From Physcomitrium patens (lineage: Eukaryota; Streptophyta; Bryopsida; Funariales; Funariaceae), in NCBI RefSeq assembly GCF_000002425.4, contig NC_037266.1:8907818-8971817 (forward strand): a stretch of DNA of 64,000 nucleotides, given 5' to 3'. The notes under the pieces were generated by a model that made no database searches, was not told where the DNA came from, and worked only from the letters and a program-made list of their open reading frames with translations. The position numbers and the translations under genes were made by a program. This document shows, one piece after another, positions 1 through 9,772 of the stretch (position 1 is its first letter; each line of letters starts with the position of its first letter).

Positions 1-690
1 ACAAACCTTCTGCCATTGGCAGAGTTTGCTTATAATAATACGGTACATTCCTCCACGCAACAAACACCTTTCTTTGCCAATTATGGCTATCATCCACGAC
101 TTGATACTTTTGATTTTTCAAAAGTTGATAATCCTGCAGCAGAAGATATGGCAAATCGGTTGTCAGAGTTACATGCAATAATGAAGGCGCAGTTGAAGAA
201 AGCTCAAGAACGACAAAAGATAAATGCAGATGTATATCGTAAAGAGCAACCACAACTTAACGTGGGTGATAAGGTACGGCTACTTTGTCGCAATATCAAG
301 ACCACTCGACCTTGTGACAAATTGGACTATCGTAGGCTTGGCCCCTTTTTTGTTTCTGAACAGATCAACCCAGTTGCATATCGGTTACATCTACCGGAGT
401 CAATGAAGATCCATCCTGTATTCCACGTGTCTCTTCTTGAACCATATAAGACAGTGGATATAGAAGGAAGAAGACAAATGCCACCGCCTCCTATAGAAGT
501 AGATAATAATGAAGAATTTGAGGTGGAAGAGATATTAGACTCAAGGCGGTGCCGAAATAAGCTGGAATATCTTGTTCATTGGTGCGGATATGATATTAGT
601 GAGCGCACATGGGAGCCATCCAGGAATCTAGCAAATGCATCAGCTAAAGTCAAAGTTTTTCATCAACGACATCCATCAAAACCAAGATGA
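1..690 (+). CDS. Chromovirus pol C-terminus: integrase tail plus chromodomain (5' truncated)
   Basis: This is the last part of a Ty3/gypsy pol polyprotein. The frame is open from base 1, so the rest lies left of the window. It begins in the integrase (LPLAEFAYNN, then HSSTQQTPFFANYG), continues through the GPF/GPY-like module (RLGPFFVSEQINPVAYRL, HPVFHVSLLEPY), and ends in a chromodomain from about base 515 to 680 (EFEVEEILDSR, EYLVHWCGYD, RTWEPSRNL). Aromatic residues at the positions that bind methyl-lysine in HP1-type chromodomains are present (F, W, Y). In chromoviruses this domain is thought to steer integration to heterochromatin. No stop interrupts the visible part, so this copy is better preserved than the one at 6062-12153. 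It is followed by a second ORF, a polypurine tract and an LTR. Confidence 0.93.
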   Translation, partial: TNLLPLAEFAYNNTVHSSTQQTPFFANYGYHPRLDTFDFSKVDNPAAEDMANRLSELHAIMKAQLKKAQERQKINADVYRKEQPQLNVGDKVRLLCRNIKTTRPCDKLDYRRLGPFFVSEQINPVAYRLHLPESMKIHPVFHVSLLEPYKTVDIEGRRQMPPPPIEVDNNEEFEVEEILDSRRCRNKLEYLVHWCGYDISERTWEPSRNLANASAKVKVFHQRHPSKPR

Positions 691-785
691 AAACCTCTCT
701 TATAAAAGAGACAAGATTGAGGCAAGATAACATTCAATTTCCTATCCTTGTTTGTAACTTCTTTGCATTTTGTGACGCTAATTAG

Positions 786-1208
786 ATGGAGAGCCAACAA
801 CCAGTGGATTCAACTCAAGAACCTTCGTTTGCTGACTTACCGGATGAGACATTGCGATTGTCACAACCTTCAAGACGACGCAACCGAGATGAAGACCCTC
901 AAGAATGACATGTTCTTCCTCGAATAGATGGTGAGATACAACGCGTTTGGTATCACGACCTTGGAAGAGATTCTCGATGTTTGGTGATATTATTGGAGAT
1001 AGGAACGACTCCTGATGGTGTTTCAAATGTATTATTTGAAGGAAGTTATGAAGGCCTCAACAGTGATCAAATAACAGGGTGGTCTTCTCGCCCTGGAATG
1101 GGACACTATCGATGGCTAAGAGGACCCATCAACTATCTTCGAAGAGAACAAAGATCAGAATATGTAGCAAATACAATTCGCCGCATATTAGATTTTCTCA
1201 ATATATAA
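786..1208 (+). pseudogene. Additional post-pol ORF of the chromovirus, one internal stop
   Basis: One reading frame starts at ATG 786 and runs to TAA at 1206-1208, about 140 codons, with a single TGA at 906-908. The two halves are in the same frame, so one point change explains the break. The first part is hydrophilic with a basic run (QPSRRRNRDED). The second part has a conserved-looking core (GHYRWLRGPINYL, then EYVANTIRRILDFL). I do not recognise the domain. It lies 95 bases after the pol stop and ends about 28 bases before the polypurine tract, where some plant elements carry extra ORFs. A clearly related, more decayed frame occupies the same place in the minus-strand element (about 6490-6790), which argues that it is a real gene of this lineage. 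Confidence 0.75.
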
Positions 1209-1235
1209 TCACCGCTCCTCGTGGAACTCGTCCCT

Positions 1236-1246
1236 AGAAGGGGGGG
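1236..1246 (+). other. Polypurine tract
   Basis: A purine run (AGAAGGGGGGG) ends three bases before the TG that opens the LTR at 1250. Polypurine tracts prime plus-strand synthesis in LTR retroelements, and this position fixes the element's orientation and the LTR boundary. Confidence 0.85.
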
Positions 1247-1249
1247 TAA

Positions 1250-1789
1250 TGTCACGGACATACATATAATTACCTATATGAATAGATAAAAGTATGTAAA
1301 AGTAGATAAAAGTAGGTTAATTGTGTAATATCTTCTAGAGAAGCTTCTTAGAAGCTTCATAGACGCTGCTTTGACTTTATAGGAGTCTATAGTTGACTTT
1401 TAGGTTAAAAACTTGGTCAACAAGTTAGCCATGTGCCACACATGTTGAAAGCTTAAAGAACAAGCTAACTACGTGGTCCATCCATAGAAAACTTGCCTTG
1501 CAAGCAAAGGCATGTGGCCTAGAAAGTCAATATATATTGGAGGTCTTATAGAACATCGCCACGTGGCTTCTAGTTAGATAGTATATATAGAGGCAAGAGT
1601 GAAGCCCTCTTCACTCTTGTCAACTCCTTTCTTGCTTCTAGTCCAGGTTCAAGAGTCTTTAGTTTCTTGTCTTGCGGCAATAGCCATTCCAGTTTCCTTT
1701 TAATATACCTACTTGTTTATATTTTGACTTATTATATCGAGATAGCCTTTTGGTGTATATTTTTCCTCATCGAGTCTTTGTCCTTGACA
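1250..1789 (+). repeat. 3' LTR, family LTR-1 (540 bp)
   Basis: It starts TGTCACGGACATA and ends GTCCTTGACA, so the ends are TG..CA and form a short imperfect inverted repeat. The same sequence appears in minus orientation at 3193-3742, at 18252-20204 (split by an insertion) and at 63686-64000. A cluster of GAAnnTTC-type dyads sits at 1333-1358. A likely promoter zone (tatatata, then a pyrimidine-rich stretch) lies near 1580-1640. The LTR ends exactly where the gag relic of the next element begins. Confidence 0.88.
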
Positions 1790-3192
1790 ATAGTATGCTA
1801 TTTCTTTTAGCAAATTATTCATCTAAGTAACATGCTGAGGCTCCTAAATCTAATAAGGCAGAGGCTTTATAATGTTTAGGTCTTAAAATAATATTTATCG
1901 TAAAAAAAGGAGAGGGTTTTGAGGAAAAAATAGGACCTTCACTAGATGTTGTACAAAGTTCCAGCCGCACGGTCCCTATTGTAGCTGGACAAATTTGTTT
2001 TCTAACATACTATCTTTTTTAATAGTCGTACTCCTCATTTTATAGTTATGTCACTTCTTTGGGTAATGTTGAGTAGTGTGCTTAGGTTCTCCACAATATA
2101 AGCACAATCCTTTATGACGACGATGAGTCTTTTTTTGCTCAGTAAGAGGTTTGAAACGTATTGCATCAATTTATATATCTTCTACTTTCGAATGTATGTG
2201 TTGAAGAGATGTTGGTATTGCCATTGAATTATAGTAATGTTGAGGTCCACTTATACGGTTCTCAGATCGAAATTCAAAAAGATGATTGTTGTACTTCACA
2301 GCAAAGTCAATTACTTCACTCAATGTTTAAGGATCAAATAAGTTGAGCATTAATTTTTTACCTCATATTATAATCCATAGAAAAATTGGCTAGCAAGTAC
2401 AGTATCATCCTACTTGATATCAGTTGTAAGTTGTCAAAATTATGAAACATACAACATTACTGATCGATTGTCCTATCGTAAAATACGGGTCTTGTTGGTT
2501 GCAATACAAATTGCATCATGTTTTCCATATATAGATCAAAACTCTGCTAGAAAAGCCTCCAAATTATCTAATATTGGATCTCGTCATTCAAAAAAAGATG
2601 AAAACTATGATAATACTGAACGTGAAAGAAGCGTACCAATGAATCTAACTTGTGATCCTGGAGTTAGATAACTTTGGGATTGAAGTTCAATCACAAGTTA
2701 TACTTGATTGATAAATCCTTTAAACTTTCATCTGGTGCCATCAAACTTCTTGGATAAGATAATTCTTGGTTCTCTAATACTCAAAGGATATTCCATCATA
2801 AGAGAAGGGATATGATTTGGTACAGATATTGAAGCAGCTCTAATCATTTCTATATCTTCATTTCTTGACAATCTTGTTGCTTTTTATGGTGGTAAATTGA
2901 GTTGATGCATTGTAAGCATTAATTCCTTCAATTTTTCTTAAATTTGTAACATTGCACTCTTCATTTTAGCAAGTTTTGCCATGATAACACTTAGAAAAGG
3001 AAAGATGTCTAATATCGCTCAAGACAAATAGAAGAGAGGACTTGAGAACAAAGAAAATACTAAGAATAATATCAGTTTAGAAGAGGGTAATCGTAACTTC
3101 TAATATGCTTATGTCTTATGAAGAGAAAAGATAATCCTCTCTTAATGAGGATTAAATAAAGCTATGATATTATAAGTACATTCTTATTAATC
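1790..3192 (-). pseudogene. Leader and gag relic of a minus-strand LTR-1 chromovirus, truncated
   Basis: Read on the minus strand from about 2985 downward, this gives a Ty3/gypsy gag with many stops. Recognisable pieces include KFDGTR, then KFKGFINQV, then SQVRFIGTLLS, then LDNLEAFLAEF. Several stops fit transitions, for example TGG to TAG or TGA at expected tryptophans. Near 1950-2010 the sequence matches the gag end of the element at 6062-12153 (the shared stretch around ccagccgcacggtc). The leader near 3040-3100 also resembles the leader at 11650-11700. All pol is missing, because the fragment stops at 1789/1790 against the 3' LTR of the plus-strand element. Confidence 0.75.
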
Positions 3193-3742
3193 TGTCAAGG
3201 ACAAGAACATGATAAAAATAAATAATTAAGTGAGACTTTTTTCAAAGAAAGATGAAAAAATAGAAATAACTCAATATGTATATTAAGAAAGAAATTAGAA
3301 TGGCTATTGCCAAAAGAGAAGAAAACTAGAGGTCCTTGAAACTAGACAAGAAGCAAGAAAGGAATTGAGAAGAGTGAAGAAGGCTTCACTCTTGCCTTTA
3401 TACATACTATCTACCTAAAAGCTACGTGGCAATATTCTATAGGACCTCCAAAAACGTATTGACTTTGAACAACACGTATCTTAACTTACAAGACAAGTTT
3501 TCTATATAGGTGCCATATAATTAGCTTGTTCCGCAAGCTATCAACATGTGTGGCAAGTGGTTAACTTGTTGACCAAGTTTCTAACCTACTAATCAAGTAT
3601 AAACACATGTAAAGTCAAAACAACGTCTATAAAGCTTCTATGAAGCTTTTCTAGAAGATATTATGAAATTAATCTATTTTTACCTACTTCTATGTATTCA
3701 TATTACCTAAATAATAATTACCATAAATATATGTCCATGAGA
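3193..3742 (-). repeat. 5' LTR of the minus-strand LTR-1 element (550 bp)
   Basis: In plus coordinates it begins TGTCAAGGACAAGA and ends TATGTCCATGAGA, the reverse complement of the LTR at 1250-1789 with scattered differences. A perfect TTCTAGAA dyad lies at 3649-3656. The gag relic follows on its internal side, so this is the upstream LTR of a truncated element. It abuts the mariner relic at 3744. Confidence 0.85.
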
Positions 3743-3743
3743 A

Positions 3744-4136
3744 GATGCCAAGTAATTTGTAGAAATTCTTCAAAAAAAACTTACTTCCTATCATTGAAAA
3801 ATCTGACATTTCTAAAGTGGAGGTGATTTTTTAGCAAGATAAAAATCTCAAGCATAACTCAAAATTAGCATGGAAATAGTTGATTATCATAGGATTAAAG
3901 TAATATATTGGCTTGTTTAGTCTTTTGATTTTAATTCCATTGAAGAACTTTGAGAACACCTCAAATGCTAGCTCAATACCTAGAAGATAAAACCAAAGAG
4001 AGTTGAAAAATTATGAGAATGAATAGATGCAAAATGAAATAATATTAAAACAAATTTGTGCCAAAAGTTAATAGAAAGTATATCTTGGAGGTTGAAAGCA
4101 ATTATCAAGGCCAAAGGAGGTCCTACAAAGTATTGA
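3744..4136 (+). pseudogene. Tc1/mariner transposase relic, C-terminal half
   Basis: The translation, with several stops and at least two frameshifts (one in the A-run near 3772-3779, one near 3900), follows the catalytic half of a Tc1-type transposase. Visible in order are FVEIL, LLPIIEKSDISKVEVIF, QDKNLKHNSKLAWK, SFDFNSIEEL, EHLK, CQKLIESISWRLKAIIKAK, then GGPTKY and a stop at 4134. The second catalytic aspartate (in QDKN) and the third acidic residue (in NSIEE) are kept, and are about 34 residues apart once the frameshift is allowed for, as in DD34E enzymes. The N-terminal half is absent because the LTR starts just upstream. It is clearly inactive. I could not find its terminal inverted repeat. 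Confidence 0.82.
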
Positions 4137-6061
4137 TATGTAATGGAATACCACATTCAAAAAAATATTTCAATATTATTCCAAATTAGATTGGTCATAG
4201 CTCCACAATTACTTAATGGATTCTTTTCAACTTATGCTCATTTGGTAGCTATAAAAGAGTAATTATTTGCTATACAAATCACATGTCATTACTTACTACA
4301 ATTCATCTGTAATACACCATTCTTTCCAAAATATGTCAACATTGAAACAATTTTTTGAATCATTGTATATATATTTTATCATTTCTTTTATATTTATATT
4401 TAAATTATTAAAGTTAAAAGAAAGAGATAGTTTTTATTTATATAAGTTGTGACCTTGAATAAAATGATGTTTAATAAGTAATATAGTATTTTTAAAAAAA
4501 TTAGAGATTTTATTTTTATTTTTATAATTAAAAATAAAATTCATATTAATTGATTTTTAGTTTATATAAATTTCTATTCAAGGAAAATAGATCATATCTA
4601 AATTCAACGCCCTATGTTTTCCATTTTTATCTCTTGTTCTTATCTCCAGCCTTTTTTTCTATTTTCCTTGTTTCCTTGTTCCAATTTCCTTATTTCCAAT
4701 CCTTTTGTCTTCATCCCTTCAATTAATGATTAATATTCAATTTAAAAGTTGCCAAATATATGTCAAATTTTATTGAGTAATTATATTTGAATAATCAAAG
4801 AATATAGTAGTTTAAAATAAATAAAATTAAAAGATAGAAATTAATTGAGATGTATTAAAAGTACCTTATATTTAAATGGTATAAAATTAATTTAATTGAT
4901 ATTAAAAATATCACATATAAATAATTATATATATAATAAAATAAATAATTCCTATTTTCATTCTTAATACATTTATAGAATTATTATGGTAATAATTTAT
5001 TTTCAAGTTTTATCCAAAAATAATATTAATAATTAGTATATTTTTTAAAAAATCCTGATTTAATCCTAACATCTTTTAAATAATATCTCATTTATCAACA
5101 TATTTTTAAAATAATCTGATGTAGAAAAAAATTAAAACATAAACATAAAAGTAACACAAAACAATAATATTCCAAATAAAATAAATAAATATAATCTTAC
5201 CTAACTTGAAGTAATTTTTTTATTTTTTTATTATTTTTATTTTTTTATAATTTAGGATTTTTAATATAGAATAAAAAGTTTTAGATATACTAAGGATTTT
5301 ATACTATAGCTCTTTTGTATTCAAATTCTTTAAGTAGTAATTATGTCATGTCAAATACAATATCTTTATCATTACATTCTATATATATAGCTCAAACTTC
5401 ATTCTTATCTATTGACTTCTGGTGTAGATGTCCCTAGTTCTTGTTCTTACAACAATTAACATTTCTAACTTACTAATTGATATGTTTATATTATTGAACA
5501 ATGCAATAGTTAGCAATGAATCTACTATAAAATAGCCCTAATAGACTTTTTATCTCCTTTTTCCTATAGGTTGAATACTTCTCTATATGATAAATCCACT
5601 TTCTAACTTCTAATAAATTTTTTTGATACAAAAAATAAGCTAAAGTTCTATAGCTTGTATTCCTTTGTAACATACTGGTAGATGTCTAAAATAATATATC
5701 TTGGTAAGTCAATAACTACATAATCATTAAAACCATATGTTGAATTGTTTCAGTCAATGTCAATCATTTTAATACTAATACCTTAAATTCTATGTAAAAG
5801 AGTAGCAAAACCAATTCAATATATATCTAATAATGTAATAACAACTAGTAGAGGAATAGTTGGAACATGTATCATTTACATACTTCATCATACCTAGAAA
5901 TGTTATATATATATAGTGTGTGTATTACATAGAAATTAATGTAAGTGAGTGTGAATGTGTGTAAATATGTATGTATGTAATTAAATATTATCATCTTTTG
6001 TTATCTAATAATATCAACTTATTATTCTTTTATTTTATGACTATGTGATTTTATGTTATAT
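4137..6061. other. AT-rich intergenic DNA, no gene seen
   Basis: Very AT-rich sequence with A and T runs and short TA and TG repeats (for example near 5905-5960). Short open frames here have no recognisable motif and look like chance. The first part may be the 3' end of the mariner relic. Confidence 0.6.
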
Positions 6062-6453
6062 TGTCACGAATTTAGAGTACTGATTGAAAATCTATACAAG
6101 AAGCTCAAGAAAAATCGGCAAGAACTAGATTAATCAGATGAGTATAAGAACAACACTAGAGAGGTGAGCTAGAGCTCCAAGAGGTGTATTGTCGAGACTA
6201 AGGATCCCCTCAGTCTCGGCTCCTACATATACTACAAATTAGAAAGCTTCTCAAGTAGCTCCCACAAACTAGTAAGCTTTTCAAGCAACTTCTACAAGTT
6301 AGGAAGCTTTTCAAGCAACTTCTACAAACTAGGAGGCTTCTCAAGTAACTTCAACGAGCTTGAAAACTTCTCAAGTAGCTTCTACAAACTACAAAGCTTC
6401 TCTAGAACCTTCTAGAATCTTCTACAACTTCCTAGTATGTGTCCTTGATATCA
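6062..6453 (-). repeat. 3' LTR of the complete element, with five 30-bp tandem units (392 bp)
   Basis: In plus coordinates it runs from TGTCACGAATTTAG to GTCCTTGATATCA. The polypurine complement follows directly. Inside are tandem units of exactly 30 bp starting at 6241, 6271, 6301, 6331 and 6361, then a diverged partial unit at 6391. Most units contain AAGCTT(C/T)TCAAG. The partner LTR at 11792-12153 has four such units plus the partial one, which explains the 30-bp length difference. Confidence 0.88.
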
Positions 6454-6466
6454 ACCTCCCTCCTTT
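6454..6466 (-). other. Polypurine tract (read on the minus strand)
   Basis: The plus strand ACCTCCCTCCTTT is the complement of a purine run directly next to the inner edge of the 3' LTR. It fixes the minus orientation. Confidence 0.8.
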
Positions 6467-6489
6467 AGCTTCAAGGTCTCTAAGAAGCA

Positions 6490-6790
6490 CTCCTATTGCG
6501 AGTCAGTACCAATGTAAGAAGTTGAAAATTTATCGCATAGTGTATGTAATATACTCCAATTGTTGTTCGTGCGACAAGTAGTTCATTGGTCCTTGTAACC
6601 AATGATAGTGTCCTACGCCTTCAATTTTTGACCAGGCATGAACTTTCATATCTTAATTGTAAAAATGCCCTGCAAACACTCCTTCAAGAAGATTACTATA
6701 GGCAGGTTCTACCTAAAACACAATCACTAGCAACTAGTTACTAGGTATCGTCTATAGTCTTCATGGTACAGGCAGTTCTTTAACTTGGGG
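6490..6790 (-). pseudogene. Decayed post-pol ORF, related to the one at 786-1208
   Basis: On the minus strand the translation gives SNLLEGVFAGHFYN, a stop, then GHYHWLQGPMNYL, EYITYTMR, a stop, and IFNFLH. This aligns with GHYRWLRGPINYL, EYVANTIRR and ILDFL of the plus-strand element. It sits in the same place, between chromodomain and polypurine tract. Stops and probably a frameshift near 6720 break it. I do not recognise the family beyond this match. Confidence 0.72.
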
Positions 6791-7079
6791 TCGTCTTTGT
6801 GAAATACTGAGTTGAGAGGACATGATTGATATGGTATCTATCTCTTGGCTATCCATACTAGATCAAAAAAATAAGCACTAAACATGGAAGAATGGGCTCA
6901 GATTACGGATTTATAGTCTCTAACTATGTCTTTTAGAGGTTCCTTCTCCCCCTTCTTTTTAAGACTGAGGATTAAGAGGCTTCAAGGAGAAGGGACTTCA
7001 TTGAAAAACTTTTATCGAAAGGGCTTAGGTTTCTGAGGATAGCATCAATGAAACTCTTATACCTTTTGCAACGCATTGA

Positions 7080-7389
7080 TAAGATTTTCCGCTCGTTCCC
7101 ATGTACGCTCATTGATATCATAGCCGCTCTAATGCACAAGGTACTCTGATTTCTTCCACTTATTCCACCAATCTTGTATCTTTTGTACCTCGTATTCCTT
7201 GTGGTTTTTAATTTCAATATTAGGTGGCAGACATTGCACTCTTCCAAGATAAGATGATTCTTGATAAGACTCTAAGAAAAAAACATGAAAGACCGGGTGT
7301 ACCTTCATAGCAGCCGAGAATCCCAGACGATATGCCACTGGATTGATTTGCTTTTGGATGACAAATGGTTCCAATCTCCGGTAGTCCAA
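7080..7389 (-). pseudogene. Integrase C-terminus and chromodomain relic
   Basis: The frame starting at 7389 reads DYRRLEPFVIQKQINPVAYRL, HPVFHVFFLESY, then a chromodomain (KEYEVQKIQDW, SEYLVH). A TAG interrupts the chromodomain exactly where the plus-strand copy has tryptophan (YLVHWCGYD), after which the frame continues as SGYDINERTWE. The stop is one G-to-A change away from TGG. The integrase segment between this piece and the core at 7747 is frameshifted. Confidence 0.88.
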
Positions 7390-7746
7390 CTTATCACATT
7401 GCTGCTTGCTTTTGATATTCTGTCAAAGCAGCCATACTTTATCTCTAATTTTGAAAGTAGGTGCCTGATTCCAAAATTTATTTGTGGATGCCTTGTAAGC
7501 TTCTTAGGCGGTTTGTAATTGAAGCTTCAACGTAATTTGAAGCTTGAATAGTTGTTTCACAAATACTTCAGCTGTCGGGTTGTTTTTAGTTGACAGACTC
7601 AAGAAATCAAGCTTTGGATGATATCCATAGTTGGAAAAGAATGGTGTTTATTGAGTTGACGCATGAAGGATGTTGTGATATAAAAATTTGGCTAAAAATA
7701 GATATATAGTCTAATCATCTTACTGATAATTGATGCTGCATCGTAA

Positions 7747-8290
7747 TTACTGCTCCAAAGTTTCATTCACCTGTTTTGTTTGGCCGTCACTTTGAGGATG
7801 GAAAGCCAAAGAAAGCTTGATATCCACCTTCAATATCTCAAAGAGAGATCTTGAGAACTTTGATACAAATTGGGTTCCTCGATCCAACACGATATCATCT
7901 GATAAACCATGATATCGATACAAACTATTAAAGAATAGCCTTGTTGCGTCTTTGCTTGATGATGTTTTCTTGCAAGGAACAAAGTGTGTCATCTTTGTAA
8001 GCCGATCTACTACAACAAAGATGTTGTCAAATGAATTCGATGGCGATGGGTCCATAATGAAGTCCATGGAAACTGAATACCATGGTCGACATAGAATAGG
8101 CAATGATTGAAGAAGATCATAAGGACGATGGCAAGGGTTCTTGCATCTTGAACAAATGTCACAAGAGAGGACAAAATCCTTGACATCCTTTCACATTTGG
8201 GGCCACCAAAAATCTCGGGAAATAAGTTCCAAGGTCTCATTGAATCCAAAATGTTCCGCAGTTAGAAAGTCGTGTTGAGATTAGAGAACT
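7747..8290 (-). pseudogene. Integrase zinc-binding region and catalytic core relic
   Basis: From about 8290 down, the minus strand shows the end of the zinc-binding region (AEHFGFNETLELISRDFWWP, later CDICSRCKNPCH across a stop). The DDE core opens from 8103. It includes SVSMDFIMDPSPSN (first D), DIVLDRGTQFVSKF (second D) and HPQSDGQTKQVNETLEQ. In Ty3/gypsy integrases the third catalytic residue is the glutamate just after DGQT. Here that position is lysine, so the core would be inactive even without its stops. Confidence 0.88.
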
Positions 8291-8299
8291 CGGAGTTAA

Positions 8300-9142
8300 A
8301 CTGGTCTCTTTAGAATATACAACCACTCCTCAAAGTATAAAAGATCTCCTTCCACCTTGAACTTGTCATTATTGATACATTGCGTGATATCAATAGCTAT
8401 AGAATCTCCAATAGTTGCAGTACATACTTGGTTGAAGAAGTCAGCATCAATTGGCACTATAGTAGAGCAATGCTTGAATTATTCCGACTTCAATAATATT
8501 GTACACTGTTGATCAAATGCTGCTTCTCTAGCCTTTGTCACTAGATATAATCTCCTTGATAATGCATCGGATACTCCTTATTGCTTCCTAGGCCGATAAG
8601 TAATAATAAAGTCAAACATAGATAACAACATATTCTTTTGAGCTTGACGATGATTGAGAACCCGAGCCGACATGAAATACTCCAAATTCTTCTGATCCGT
8701 GTATATAGTCATTTGATGTATAGCTCCTTCAAGAAAGTGATGCCATTCTTGGAAAGAATCTACTATCGCAAGAAGTTCTTTATCGTAGATCTCATAGTTG
8801 ATCTTGGCAGCAGAAAACTTTCAAGAATAGAATACAACTAGATGAAGCTTCTTGTTTGCGCCTATCTGCAAAAGTATAGCTTCTATAGTAAAATCTCAAG
8901 CATCGGTCTCCAAATAGAAGGCCTTTGTAAAGTCCGGATATACCAAGATTGGAGCCATAATAAATGCCGTCTTAAGATCTTGAAATACTTTTTTTCGCCA
9001 GAGGTCTCTATTCAAGCTTGTCTTTACATGTCAACTGAGTAAGCGGAGCAGCAACTTGAGAATAATTTTTGATGAAGATTCGATAGAAGTTAGCAAAGCC
9101 AAAAAAACATTGTACATCTCTAATTGTCTTTGGAACTTCCTA
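8300..9142 (-). pseudogene. RNase H region, heavily decayed
   Basis: This interval lies between the reverse transcriptase and integrase frames, where RNase H belongs in a Ty3/gypsy pol. The minus strand shows only short open pieces with many stops. Assignment is by position more than by motif. Confidence 0.5.
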
Positions 9143-9757
9143 TCATATGATTGCTTTCACCTTCTTAGGATCCATCTTCAAGCCTTCCATAGTTGCAATG
9201 AATCCCAAAAATTCCATCTCAGTTTGGTTAAACAAGTACTTCTCTAACTTGGCGTAAAGTCGTTGCTTGTAGAGTTTTTCAAAGACCAAACGAATGTGTT
9301 TCTCATGCTCTTCTACATTCTTGGAAAATGTCAAAATATCATCTAGATAGATGACAACAAAATCGTCAAGGTGCTCCCGAAAGATGTTATTCATCATAAG
9401 TTGAAAGACCGCTGGAGCATTGGTAAGACCAAAAGGCATGACATTATATTCAAAATGGCCATACCTTGTACAAAAAGCTGTCTTCCAATTGCCTCCTTTC
9501 TTGATTTGCACGAGGTTGTAAGCTCTCCTTAGACCAATCTATGTAAAGATCCTTGTACACCGAAGTTGCTCTAGAAGACCTAATATCAAGGGTAATGGAT
9601 AACGATTCTTCTTTGTCACCTTGTTGAGACCTCGGTAATCCACATACATCTGCAGCGAGCCATCTCTCTTCTTCACAAATAAGATTGGTGCCCTAAGTGG
9701 CGACTTTGAATAACAATTGAAGTTCATGGCTAAATTCTCGTCAATGTACTTCTGCAA
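9143..9757 (-). pseudogene. Reverse transcriptase relic
   Basis: Two open segments (9757-9539 and 9511-9143) cover a Ty3/gypsy reverse transcriptase. The first has [20 protein letters not shown] and [18 protein letters not shown]. The second has FCTRYGHFEYNVMPFGLTNA, PAVFQLMMNNIF, then VVIYLDDILTFSKN with the YLDD active-site box, and FLGFIATMEGLKMDPKKV. The catalytic aspartates are kept. A break between the segments removes the region around the conserved lysine-glutamine turn, so the gene is not functional. Confidence 0.92.
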
Positions 9758-9772
9758 CTCCGCTAACTCTGT

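Noticed and set aside
6241-6420. CRISPR-like array of 30-bp repeats
   Set aside because: The units are directly contiguous without spacers, lie in both LTRs of a retrotransposon, and the DNA is eukaryotic.
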